Positions 27,601 to 39,600 of a stretch of 64,000 nt of DNA are shown here, piece by piece. Made by a program: the position numbers and the translations under genes. The notes beneath the pieces were generated by a model. It did no database searches. It had not been told where the DNA came from and saw nothing but the letters and a program-made list of their open reading frames with translations. Source of the DNA: Phalacrocorax aristotelis (lineage: Eukaryota; Chordata; Aves; Suliformes; Phalacrocoracidae); contig NC_134282.1 of NCBI RefSeq assembly GCF_949628215.1, forward strand, positions 3,951,001-4,015,000, in the 5' to 3' direction. Every line of letters begins with the position of its first letter. Position 1 is the stretch's first letter.

Positions 27601-30600
27601 TCAACAAGCCCACATGTCATTTTTGTTGAAGTGCAGAGACAAGCATAAAAGTCCTTTTCTAACCAAAGCAAAGGGCGGTGCTGTGGTCTTTTAATTATTA
27701 TTTTTGTTAATGTAATCATTATTACAGCAAGTGGTTGATACCAGACGGGACACATGAAGCTGTAAGCCTTGTCAGTATGAATTGCTCTCTAGTTTATGCT
27801 AGTTGTATTTGAATCTCAACTACAGTTGTATTTGAAGAACAGAGCAAACTTTTCCTCTACCTGTAGCCTGCAAATACATGAACAAGTGCAATTTAGCCAA
27901 CAGTACACTTTCTTCAATAATTGGTCTTGCTGCCTGCCTTTAAGCATGATTAACTCCTAGAATCAATCTTATCTCATATGAGAAAATCTGCTGCTAATTA
28001 TGACAAAAAGCAGACATTATCTTGGTTTTAACACCTTCACAGACAAACTAATAAAAAAATACATCACTAGATTACCATTTAGTAGTAGAGCAACGCTGGG
28101 CAGCCTTTGAACAGGACGGATAAGGAGTTCAGCTAGGCTTTGACGGCCACATTCAGGTTTAGCTTGGTTTATCTGAGGAAAAGAAAGGGGAGAAAGGAAA
28201 TAATTCTTACCTGGTTTTGTTTCTTTTAAACACACACAACCAAAAAAATAAATCACAAACTAGGAGAAAGATAGTCTTCCCTGAAACTAGCATTACAGTA
28301 ATAGTGCGAGAATCATTTACCACAGACTCAGTCGTTAACAGACCACATTAAAAAAAAAATGCATTTTATTCAAATCTGCGCAGTATTTATCACTACCTAT
28401 GTTGTCAGAACATCCCATTTTAAACTGTCCATATTATCAACCCTTCAGTCCTTGTTTCAGATGCTAAGGCTAATGTGGAGTGGGACGGGGGGGACCTGTT
28501 CTCTTATTCATTTCCCCATCTTTTAGATATCAATACTTGGATATAATTCGTGATCCCTCAGAAAACATGACCTGAAACCTGTAAGTTGGATTACTCCACT
28601 ATTTCAGAGACACTTGTTGGATATAGAAGAGGAGTTCAAGCTACAAGGCACTATTAGTCAACTATATGCCTTTATCTGAAGAGCCCAAGAGTATTAAGGC
28701 CCATCTTCAGGTAACTCTTTCTTTGATCATCTTCCTGTTAGATCATCACTGTTATGTTCCTATTCATCAGCCACAAGAATGTTGAGAGATTCTATCACCC
28801 TGGAACTTCACAGCTGCTGCAAGCGAGTTAAAAGCTATTTCAAAAATACAAGTCTTTTAAACTCAGGGAGGGGGAATCAATAAAAAGCAGTAGCTCTAGT
28901 TGTGTCTTCTATAAAGACAAGACGTCTTTGAGAGAACATAATCAGAATGCACTTTTTTCAGCAACAAAGGCATATAATCAAACTACCTTGAAAGCTTTAT
29001 AACCGAGGAGGAATGGGGACCTCTTACGAAAGAGTCTTACCAGGAGCTTGAGGGATTGAAGTTCAAATCCTCCCTATTTCTGTCTCATCAAGAGATGCTC
29101 ACATTACTCCAAGCTTACAAAATTGCACATTCTTCCATCCACTGCATTTAGTAGTAGTTTACTCGGTAATGGTGTCCATGTTCTAGTCAATGACTTAGTT
29201 CTGCAGACACTTACCTTTAGGAAGGCATGAAACCTTGGCTTCTGTTTTTCACATCTAGTAATAGTCTCCTTGCTCATTTCGAAGAAATTCACAAATGGAG
29301 GGTATGTTTTCAACAAGTCTTTTGACTGAAAGAAACAACTGTTATGGCTCTGCTTTACATATTCTGTAGCATTCTACATATGTTCACATGCCCTGAGCCA
29401 TACAAAGCTGCTCAACAGCACATTTCAATAAAGAATAATAAAAAAAAGTGTTGTAAACTCATGCGTGTTCACAGAACAAGTTAAGACATTTTTGCCTGCC
29501 AGATGCCCACGTTTCAATGCTGCTGATTAAACGCAGACTGCTCTCAGCAACATCAAGTACACATGTGACAATCTTAGAAGCTGCTGAGCAGTAGAAGGCA
29601 GTTTCTCATCTATCAAAAGGCTTTTGGTGAAAATTTTGGAAGTTTCAGACAGGTGTTTTCTCCAGTTACTGCAATCACCTTTAAAAGGCACTAAACAACC
29701 AGAAGCAACACCTTAGACTGAAAACTTCTGAATGCCAAACACTATTTGCCTCAAAACGATCAGGTCAGCAAAAGCACAAGATACCTAGCAGACTACTTAT
29801 ATTAAAATGCATTGCAGTCCCAGACCCAGCTTTCCTGTTCTGCACATTCCATCCTTGGGAAAACAAGGAGTCTTTATTTGCTTACACATTTCAAGTCTTG
29901 AAGGAAGAACACAAGAAGCTTCCCTGACAAGTTATTTTCCTAGTTATTTACTATTAATCAGAGGCAACAGAAAGCTACGACTAAAGGAAGAGCCCCCTTT
30001 TAACGTCTGAGTAAAAAAAGCACATCTGTAGTGTTGCAAATTAGTTCTATTTGGAGTTTTACCCCCCTCATACAGATGGACAGGTACATACACCTAAATT
30101 TGACATGGATTACCTATACGAAGTATAACACGTAACTCAACTGAAAAGCCCGAGCAGAAAATACAATGATACCAGTTAGCATTCTGTCTCATGCAGTAGT
30201 GCTCTGCTTGTGCTTGCTAGCTCCTACAAATGCATTATTTGTAAGGCAAGGTAATAGCTCATAGTAGTTCTCACGCACAAAAAAAAAATCCCAGAAACTT
30301 ACATATTTAAGAATGATATCACCAATACTTTTGCTTTCAGTCCAATTCATCATAAGATCTTCTAGATCTTCCTAGAATATATGCAGGGATGGGGGGATAA
30401 AAACAAGGTGAGAATGAACTGCATAAAGCTGTAAGATGGGATCAGTGTTCTGCCAGACACATATCATTAGCTGTGTGTGTTTCAATGCTGACAAAACAAG
30501 CAATCCTAAAAGTTGTACAATTTCACATTAAGCCCCTTCAGGCTACCGGGAGCTGAAAGCAAGACACCTCTGGCTTACTGAATATATATAGTTTTGAACC

Positions 30601-33600
30601 AACACGAGCAGAGCCTAGGAGTGTATCAGCACTAGCCAGCTCTGCAACAAGAGGACACTGCTGTGCCCAACACACTACAGGATGTATCCCAAGTGATTTT
30701 TAAAAAAGTATACAGAGAAGACAGTTGAGCCAATTCTAATTAAGAGTGCACAACCCCTATAGGACTCTTAAGTCCATAAGACAGGATTGAAATAGAACTA
30801 GCATAGATTTCCCTCGCTGCACCAGGGTGTCAAGGAAAGTGAGACCAAGCTGTTAAGCCTGTATCAGCTTGATAAGGATCAAGCTTATTCACTGTCAGCT
30901 GATAACAGGGACAGGAGGGCACAGCTGAAGGTTCAGGATTTACTGCCAGCAAAAAGGATTCATCATTAATATTGGTCTGTTGCTACCATTTCTCTTACCT
31001 TTATTACACCAAAGATGAAGGAAAACACAACCACTGTGTCTGAGCAACTTTGGCTACACTGCATGCTGCAGGTGAGTCCTGCTTGACACATGGACACACA
31101 TGCTCTACTTTCAGCTCAGTGGCACATATCGATGCCTATCGTGGTTAATCAGACTGGATCCCCACAGTTAGAAAAAGCCCAGACAAACCCAAAACCAACC
31201 CAAAAACCCCACCAAACCACAGGCAGTCTGCAAGTCCCTCTATTTTAAAACCCTGCTGTGAAATGCAGACAGGAACAGAGATATGCACCATTCAAAGGCA
31301 ATTCTATGAATTGATACTTGAGGAAGACTTGCATCGTAGTCTATTGTGAGACCCAGAGATGGCTCCAGAGAGCACTTGCAATCCAGATCAAAATATAAAG
31401 TAAAGAAAGCCTCAAGAAAACAATCTCACAGCGAATTCTAATCGGCTCTTATTAGGCCTCAGTACCAGGTCAACTGCTTCAGAGGCTGAAGTGCAAGCCA
31501 GTTTTATAAGCTGGTAGTTTCTGACAATTAATTTAAAGCCATTTAAGGAGGGGTTAGTTTTCCCTGCTGAACGGCAGAAGTCTCTATACATGAACATGTC
31601 TAAAGCCCAGGAACACACTGATTTTTTGTTTTGTTGTGGTTTTGTGGGTTTTTTTTTTTATTCCGTAGCTTTAGCTATCCTTTCAAGAGTCCTTCCTTAC
31701 TGCTTTAATAGAAACACATATGTTATAAGCACTTGAGAGTTCAACTACCATTTGATACCACTGGCGCTTTTGATGAGTTTTGTATCAGCTACAGAAAACC
31801 TCCTACAGGAAGAGGTATTAAAATGGGAAAAGGAGACGCCAGCTCATGAATGACAACATTAGTTACATGCACAATACTCAGACTTCAGATATTTATGAGC
31901 AAGTGTTAAATCTTAACGCGTACTTTGGATTTGCATGTAATTCCATAGGTTGAACAGTATGTAATAGCACCAGGATGAATCTACACCTATCCAGCAGATA
32001 CAACTTAAAGCATGCAGAAAAGATTAAAAGTATCTATCAGGGAGAAGCTGCAGCTTGCCTTGATTTTAGTATGCACATCAAGAATATCTGGAATGCTGCC
32101 AAATATGGTCTTAATCTCTTCCTGTGCAAGGATTGGTCCTCCAAGTTGTCCTTCCTTCTCCAACGGAACTTGAAATAACTGATGAATTAGACAAAAAAGT
32201 TAATGCCCTCCCAACCACCACACACTGTGTTAGAAATAGTTATGAAAGCAAGTGTTTTCCTTCCAGATCATACTTCCCTGCAGTCATAATCTTGAGATTC
32301 CCCCATTTAGCATGAGTGGGTTATGGCGGCGTGGTTTTAAGACACAAACACCGAGTTCGATACAACGCTACAGCATAACCCCCCTTTCATCTACTTTTCT
32401 ACTCACACGCATCTTAGCTCATTCTTTAAGTAGATAATCAGCTGCAATGGAAACAAACTCTCTAGAAATTAAGCTCTTCCTGTAAGCTGTTTGCTATCCT
32501 GCTCTCCCTGGAATAATTTGAAAAAGAAAAGTCTTTTCCCCCTGCCATCTCTCTCTAATTACTAATATATTAAAAATCTGAGCCATGAAGATCCTGTTTT
32601 CCTGAAGCTTGGAATTGTCATACAAACTGCAATTCCACTGCAGATCCCACATTTGAAATTGTATTTTCCAGCCTTTATTATTAACAGATACTAAACATTT
32701 TAGTATGTCAGTAAAATTACATGACTGTTTACATTCTTATCTTTTTATGAACCTTTGCTGCACCCAAACCCCCAAAAGCCTGCAGATTGCAGGTTGAAAA
32801 TAATCACTGATGTAAACATGAGATGTCTTACTACAATTGAACCAGACTTGCTTTAAAAACAGCTTACCTGAATGATTGTCGTCAGAATATCAACGTAGTT
32901 ACTTTCTGTCTGATACAATTCCTTTGCAACTTGCCATCTTGCAGACTGCTTTAGTGGAAGAGGAGTTGAGTTTTTGGAAGGCCTTGCACAGGATTTTGGC
33001 GTTTCTGATGAAGAGATTTTCCCAAAAGAAAATAGAGCTTTATTACAATAGAACCCCTAAAACACACGCTCACTGTCAAAGACATGAAAAAACCTTCAGA
33101 TTTTCTTTTTGAAAAAGCTATATCCCTTAAAGGCTATTCTGTAGGTTACGCTAGAATTACCAGGCCTTTTAGAAAATGGCTTTCTTTACTACTGCCTAAT
33201 TATAGAACAACAGTGATATATTATTGCTCAAAATTAGTCTGACTTGGAGCAGTCCATTAATTTTAAATACTTGCTCATGTATTGGACCTCAGAGACCTGT
33301 ATACACTCGTTCTGATGCCAAAGTTCATTTCATAGTAACTGTGACAGTAATAAGTACCTTATCTGTTGCTTTCAATAGCACTTTTCCTGCAACTGTCCGT
33401 TGATGTTGGATTAGAAGAAGCTGCCGTACCAGGGGTTACAAGAGCACTAGCATGATCTAAGAAAGGTGGTCTTTGAGAGTGAGTAAGCTGATCTTTCCTG
33501 TATTCCTTCTCAGTTACCACTTACAGATTATGCCTATGGGAAATTACTTATTTGACTTGTATACAGGGGCTTTTTAAAAGCAGTAGTAACTCCAGATACC

Positions 33601-36600
33601 TCCTCTATATGATGGAACTGGGTTTGGGGAGTTTGGGTTCTTTGTTTGTTTTAAGAAAAACTCAGATATTAGCTTTTGACTCATCCACAATTTTGCAGTT
33701 TCCTCTCTTCAACATGAGCCATGTGCAGAGACGTTAAATGCTCTTTGCCAATTAACCGATCAAAATGAGTCAGTGATGTATATTCTTGTGACGTTTTAGA
33801 CATGACAGTTTGCTGGCACAAATAGTGTTACCTCAACAAAACTTTTCAAAGACCTGGGAGGAGTAGCCTTTGCAGGAATTTTCCCTTTAACTCCTTTAGA
33901 AAAGGAGCTTTGCCCTCCTTTCTCCAAGTATCCTACTGGAGAGGCTTTGAGGTGATTGACTGCTAACTATGTTGCTTATTTGCTACAGATTTTCCGCAGA
34001 GTATATGAAGCATTTTGGAGTAGCACTGTACTTCACATCCATCAACTCCGTATCTTTTCCTTTGGGTGTGAAGACGCTTACTGCGATGACAAGAGGCAGC
34101 TTGGCCTCTGTCGGTGTCTAAACTCTTCACTCCAATTCTCCTTTTTGGAGTGTGCAGAAAGCAGAAAGCCTGGAATTACTTAGGAAGTCTGTAGCAAAAC
34201 CTGTAAGACTTCCCTACCAATACCACTTGTATACAGACAGCTCTTAAACGTTGCAAGTGTGTCTGAATGGAAGTTTTAGCTCTACCTCCATTGGTAGTGC
34301 TGGACTCTGGAGTGTTAGAAATATCCAGCAAGGACCCGATAGAAAGCGAATGTTCAGCTGACGGGCGTTTCCGAGGAGGGAATGGCGACATGTCCGTTTC
34401 TCTGGTCAGCTGGGCCAGAGTTTCTTTCAAACGGCGTCTTTTACGATTGCTGTTCGGAGTACTCAGAGAAAGTAGTGACACAGACTTCTTGAGGCCAGGA
34501 CTCTCCGACTGTAGTAAAAGAAAGTTTAGTTTAGTGTTTTTACCCGCTGTGGCCAGCTCGAGTCAGTGCAAAGGTAAGTTAATGGTAGAGATCAGCACAC
34601 AACACAACTTTTCTTAGGGAAGCTGAGGGAAAATAGGCAAAGCCCTTTGTTTCTTAAAAGTCTGGAAACCACACTAGTATTTTGTTTGACTAAAAATAAG
34701 TTCAACCTCTGGAAAGCAGAAAAAAGTAGAGTATTAATTTGGAAAAAACTAATTTTAAATAATCCATTATAAATTTTATACTTATCTGGAACTTAAATAC
34801 TGCTATAAAACATTTCATCTCTGGCCCCACACATACTATTTATTCCTCGTGCTGATTTTACCACCAAAACCATGCTGCACATTATGCGAGCGAGTTCAAC
34901 ATACCTTCTCAAATAAATACATGGACTCTCCAGCTCTGGCATCCATTTGAATGCTTCCCCAGAACCACTAAAGGAAAAAAGAAAGCACACACTGAGCACA
35001 CATTACAGGGCTTCACCCTGTAATTTTAAAATTATTTTAAATTATTTAAAATAGTATATATAGTAGTAAGGCAGTTTACATAAAAAATGCAAACACGTGG
35101 CTTATTCTGGGGAGGAGGAGAATAAAGTATCTCAAATACCAAGTACTATATAGCAATATTCTTTCAAGAATTTGTCAGCACTAACCTCTTGCTTTACAAC
35201 ATAAAGTTTTTTTAAAGGTTCAAACGGAAGATCTTTCACTGTACTTTCTTCGACCACTAAGTGCGTACACCTTTCATCACCAACTGGTAAATAATGTCCT
35301 CCTAGATAAAAAAAAGCAAATCAGCAAGACTGAAGAATATTATTGCTAGAAATTAGTAGCTCCCTTTATCATTCTGTGGCACCTATCCTTAATGGGAGAA
35401 GAGCCGAAGATTAACTCTTTGATGAGCCCATCAGTTGTTGGGCTTATGTAACACCCCAGATATGATCAGCAGCGGGCAGCTTTTAGGAAATCGCACATAG
35501 CATGCAGGAGTACAGTAAACATTGAAAAGTCAGGAGCACACATTGTTCAGAGAGCGTTTAAACCTGTCTGGCAATAAATGCTATATTCTTCTGGGAAGCT
35601 TTTATGGTTTCTTGGGAGAGCAAGTCAGGAACATTCACCCTAAAGACATCCATAAGCTAGAACCTGTGCATGTCACAATCTTATAAATATCTTTAGGTAA
35701 ACAGGTCAGGGAAGGGAGAAGTAAACCCAGCCAACTTTTATCTCCTTTGAGAGAGCCTTGCTGTTACAAGCTTGCTCCATTCCTGTTTCCACAGTTCTGT
35801 TATATGCACATCAACAAGGCTGAGACTTTTAAGTTATCTGTTACATCATTACTGTCAATGTGGTTGTTAATATTACACTACACTACTGAGAAATGGAACA
35901 CTTCCAATCAAGTGTTTCACCAGTGATTATTTGTATCAGAGTTGTAAACATCGCAGATGCTTTCTGGGAATTATGTAAAGGTGCATACCACAAAACTGAT
36001 TATGAAAACTGAAGTGGAATATACACATTACATAGCAAGCTTCCCAGAATACCTCCAAGCATCCTATAATTACCTCCTTTTAAATTGTCTAGTTTCAATC
36101 CACCTAGGAAGCCTGAAGTCTTCAACAGCTACCAGAACTTACGCATACACCGACATCTAAACAACAATTTACAGCTCTCCCAGTTGAAGATCCCTCATTA
36201 ATGCTTCAGTGAAGGATTTATCAGCTAAAAAACCATTCTTGCCACTTTCATATACAATAACCTTGCATTTCTGTCATTTCTTCCATGTTAGCTTTCTCAT
36301 CATCAGAGAACCCAAGGAAACTTAATGTGCAATCCTGGAAGGGCGGAACCTTGAACTGATTTCTGAAGTCATCATCAGCTGCACAGAAATCACTGGAGAG
36401 GAAAAAAAGAAAAAATGCACAAAAAGGTCACTAAATCAGTGCTACATCACCATTTAAACAGAAGTTCACAACACTACAGGTGAACAGGGTGGAAGGTTAA
36501 GGTTGAAGGAAAACAAACACCTACGTCTCATTCCTTTTCTCCCAAGCCTTATAAATCCACTCAGCTTTCACGATAGGAGTACCAAGACTTACAGCAACCT

Positions 36601-39600
36601 ACAAAACAGGAAAAGCACAAGTTGTACCACGTAAGTACTTCTATTTAAGTCTTTCCCATGCCAAGAAAAATTCCTAGCCTTGCTTTTACTTTTCAAGACA
36701 GATACTGCAAAAAGTGAATGTATTCCTTCAAGAAACACATCCAACTGTAACTCCCAAGAGTTAGAATGTATTAATTGTTCGGCGACTATGAGATCAGATC
36801 GATATCTATTTCGACACTTACTCAGAAGTGCATCATTTTGTTAGTCTGATATACTTCATCACTCACAGACACAAAACCAAATCTCTGTTCCTGTGGAATA
36901 TTGCATCCTCTTTCTGGTTTTGATGACAAACATCCCAGCTTGCTTTTACCAAAGAGAAAGTGACTACTCCAAAGGTCATTTCCATGACTTCTGGAGACAG
37001 ATTGTAAAGTTTTCATACTTTGTCCCTTTGAGTTGGCAGAAAGGAGTGTTTGAACAGTTAGAAAGTAGGTCTTCTTTTCCAACTGGAAGATTAGAAAGAC
37101 AGACTAGGAAAAAAACAATAGCCTACTGAGAATTCAAACAAGGGAGAGTCAAAGGACATAGGAATTGCTATAGCATATTCCATGGTACAAAAATCTGTAA
37201 ACTTGTATTTATTTGTCAACTGGACATACATGTCCTGAAGGATTCCCTTTTGGTGCTGCCAAGGGAGAAAAAAAAACAACTGAAAACTAACACCCACACC
37301 AGCAAACAAACCACGATGACACATACAGTTATACATAAAGGAAGAACTGAATGCTTACACATTAAAATAATATTTTTAAAAATTTTAAAATAAGTTAAAA
37401 ATAATATTTAAAAAAGGATGCACACAAATCAGTACTAAAGGTTTTCTGCAAGTTACCTGGAAGTTTATTGTTTGGACAGGCAAAAAAAGCAGGCATGCTG
37501 ATATAAAAACACTTCACTGAGAATGAACAAGTGTTCATCAGTGCCTCAAGTGTCTTAAGTACTAAAGAAACATTTTGTTTCTTGTTATTTACTAGTCTAT
37601 TTCAAAGTCTCTGCATTTAGGCAATTATTTAGCTCTCTAACAGAGACAAAAACATGTCAAAGCTCAACACCAGAGATAAATTCTGCCATTGTTGTTAGTA
37701 CAGGAAAGAAACCAGCAACTTACAAGTATGATTTACAGACTTAGCCTACAAAAGCCAGATTCTGAAGCTTTCCATGAAGTACTAACTCAAGCTTACATAC
37801 TCTGAATTTGTCTCCATGTGTTGAGTTAGCTACCAGATGTGTAACTTTCGAGCTGAAGTCCCTTCGAATAATTCCACCCATATGATGGACCAAGGTCACT
37901 AGCTTAACCTGAAAAATAAAGACGAAATAGGTTTTCAGTGTGTCTTTTGAAACATACAGTGCAGGGTGAGAGCGCTACAAAAATAGTTTACAAAGCAAGC
38001 TACAGGATATTACATTAAATGTCTAGGAATGGAAAGGCTCCAATTTGTTGTTAAAACAATTTGGTCACATCTACAGAAGAAGATATAGCTGATACATCAG
38101 AAGCAATATTAACTTTTCTTTTACATGTACTACAGCCTTGCCATGTAGCTTGCGGAAGACTACCCAAGCCACCAGTGCTCTCGTGATCATCCTACGTAAT
38201 GCCTTCACCTTTTCACACACAACAGATATGAGGCATGTTATCCCGACTGATTTAGTCAATTCTACCTGAAGGGACAACTGCCAGCATTTACATAAGATTG
38301 TGATTTGTCCAATCTGAATCTAGCAGGTCAAACCTAACTACCCCTAACACTGGGTAAAGGCTTTTGGTTTGGGTTTTTTTCCCCCAGATGAAAATGTGGA
38401 GCCATACTGTTGGTTCCCAGGTGTCCAATAGGGAAATTAGCTGCCAATTACATCACTGAAATGGAAAAGCAAGGTGCTAGAGTATCAATCCATTTCACTT
38501 AGATATGTCAAGACTGAAGTCCTGATAGCATGCCAGCAAGATAACATGTCTGCAAACGCTCTGAACAGGACTACAAATCTTTACCTGACCACACTGCTAC
38601 CTGTACAAATAAGAGGACACTACTGGGTAAACATAATTTTATCTGAAGTGTAAATCCACAAGTCTTTAAGCCCTACTGAATTAGAGCTGTTTAATGTCAT
38701 TCAACAAAAGAGCAACCAGAAATTGCATGGACAAAATGACTCTGATAAGGAGGCAGTTTTGTTCCCAACCTCAACTATCGCTGCCTCTGGATGTGCAACA
38801 AAACGAAGAACAAACAGGTCATTCCCCCCACCCAAGCTCTAGTCATGGTTAAACCCTACAGGTGGTAGAACAGAAGAGTATTTTGAAAGTAAACTTAACA
38901 TAGTTTTACCAATCCAAAGGAAATAAAGAGCCTTACTAATTCATCTTTCTTTCTGAATCCCGTAAAGCACAGTACCAAGTTCAACATACTTGCACAGTAC
39001 AGCGGACGACAGGAGAAAGGTAAAGGCTGAAAGTAAGAAGTAAGCTTATTAGTCAAAAGCGTATTGTTTCCATTGAAGTTTAAACATTATCTTTAATACA
39101 GCACCACTGTTCTTAGTATTAAAATGTATCAGACTCTAGACCAAGTCTGTGTATTCAGTTATACCTCAGCTCCATCCTGTGAGCATTCTAATAAAGTAAC
39201 TAGAGCACCCCAAGTTCCACAGGTAGTGCTCCATCCTTTTCTTCCTCCCTAGTCCATCCCCTCTACACGACAGCCTTTGGAAATATAGTGTCTGCTGGAG
39301 CATTGTCTGTATGCTGCCTTTCCTAATGGCAGAATCCCAACTAGCAGGTCAACAACTCCCACAACTAAGTTGTAGCCTTACTACTGTCTGCCTGTGCTTT
39401 CTCACTACACGCAATATTCTAACACAATATTAGAAACTTGCTTCTCTTAAAATGCTCTTGCTAGGAACATTTGTGACTGATTGGCAAAGCAAAAAAAGAT
39501 TTTATTTTGAACACTTCATATTTATAACTTGCTGCACCAGAGAACCACTCAGCTGATTTCAACAGAAATACATACCTCTCCTTTTTGTGCGCAGTGCAGT

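Noticed and set aside
32318-32381. Functional tRNA gene
   Set aside because: The T-stem and anticodon arm do not form; only the terminal complementarity is convincing.
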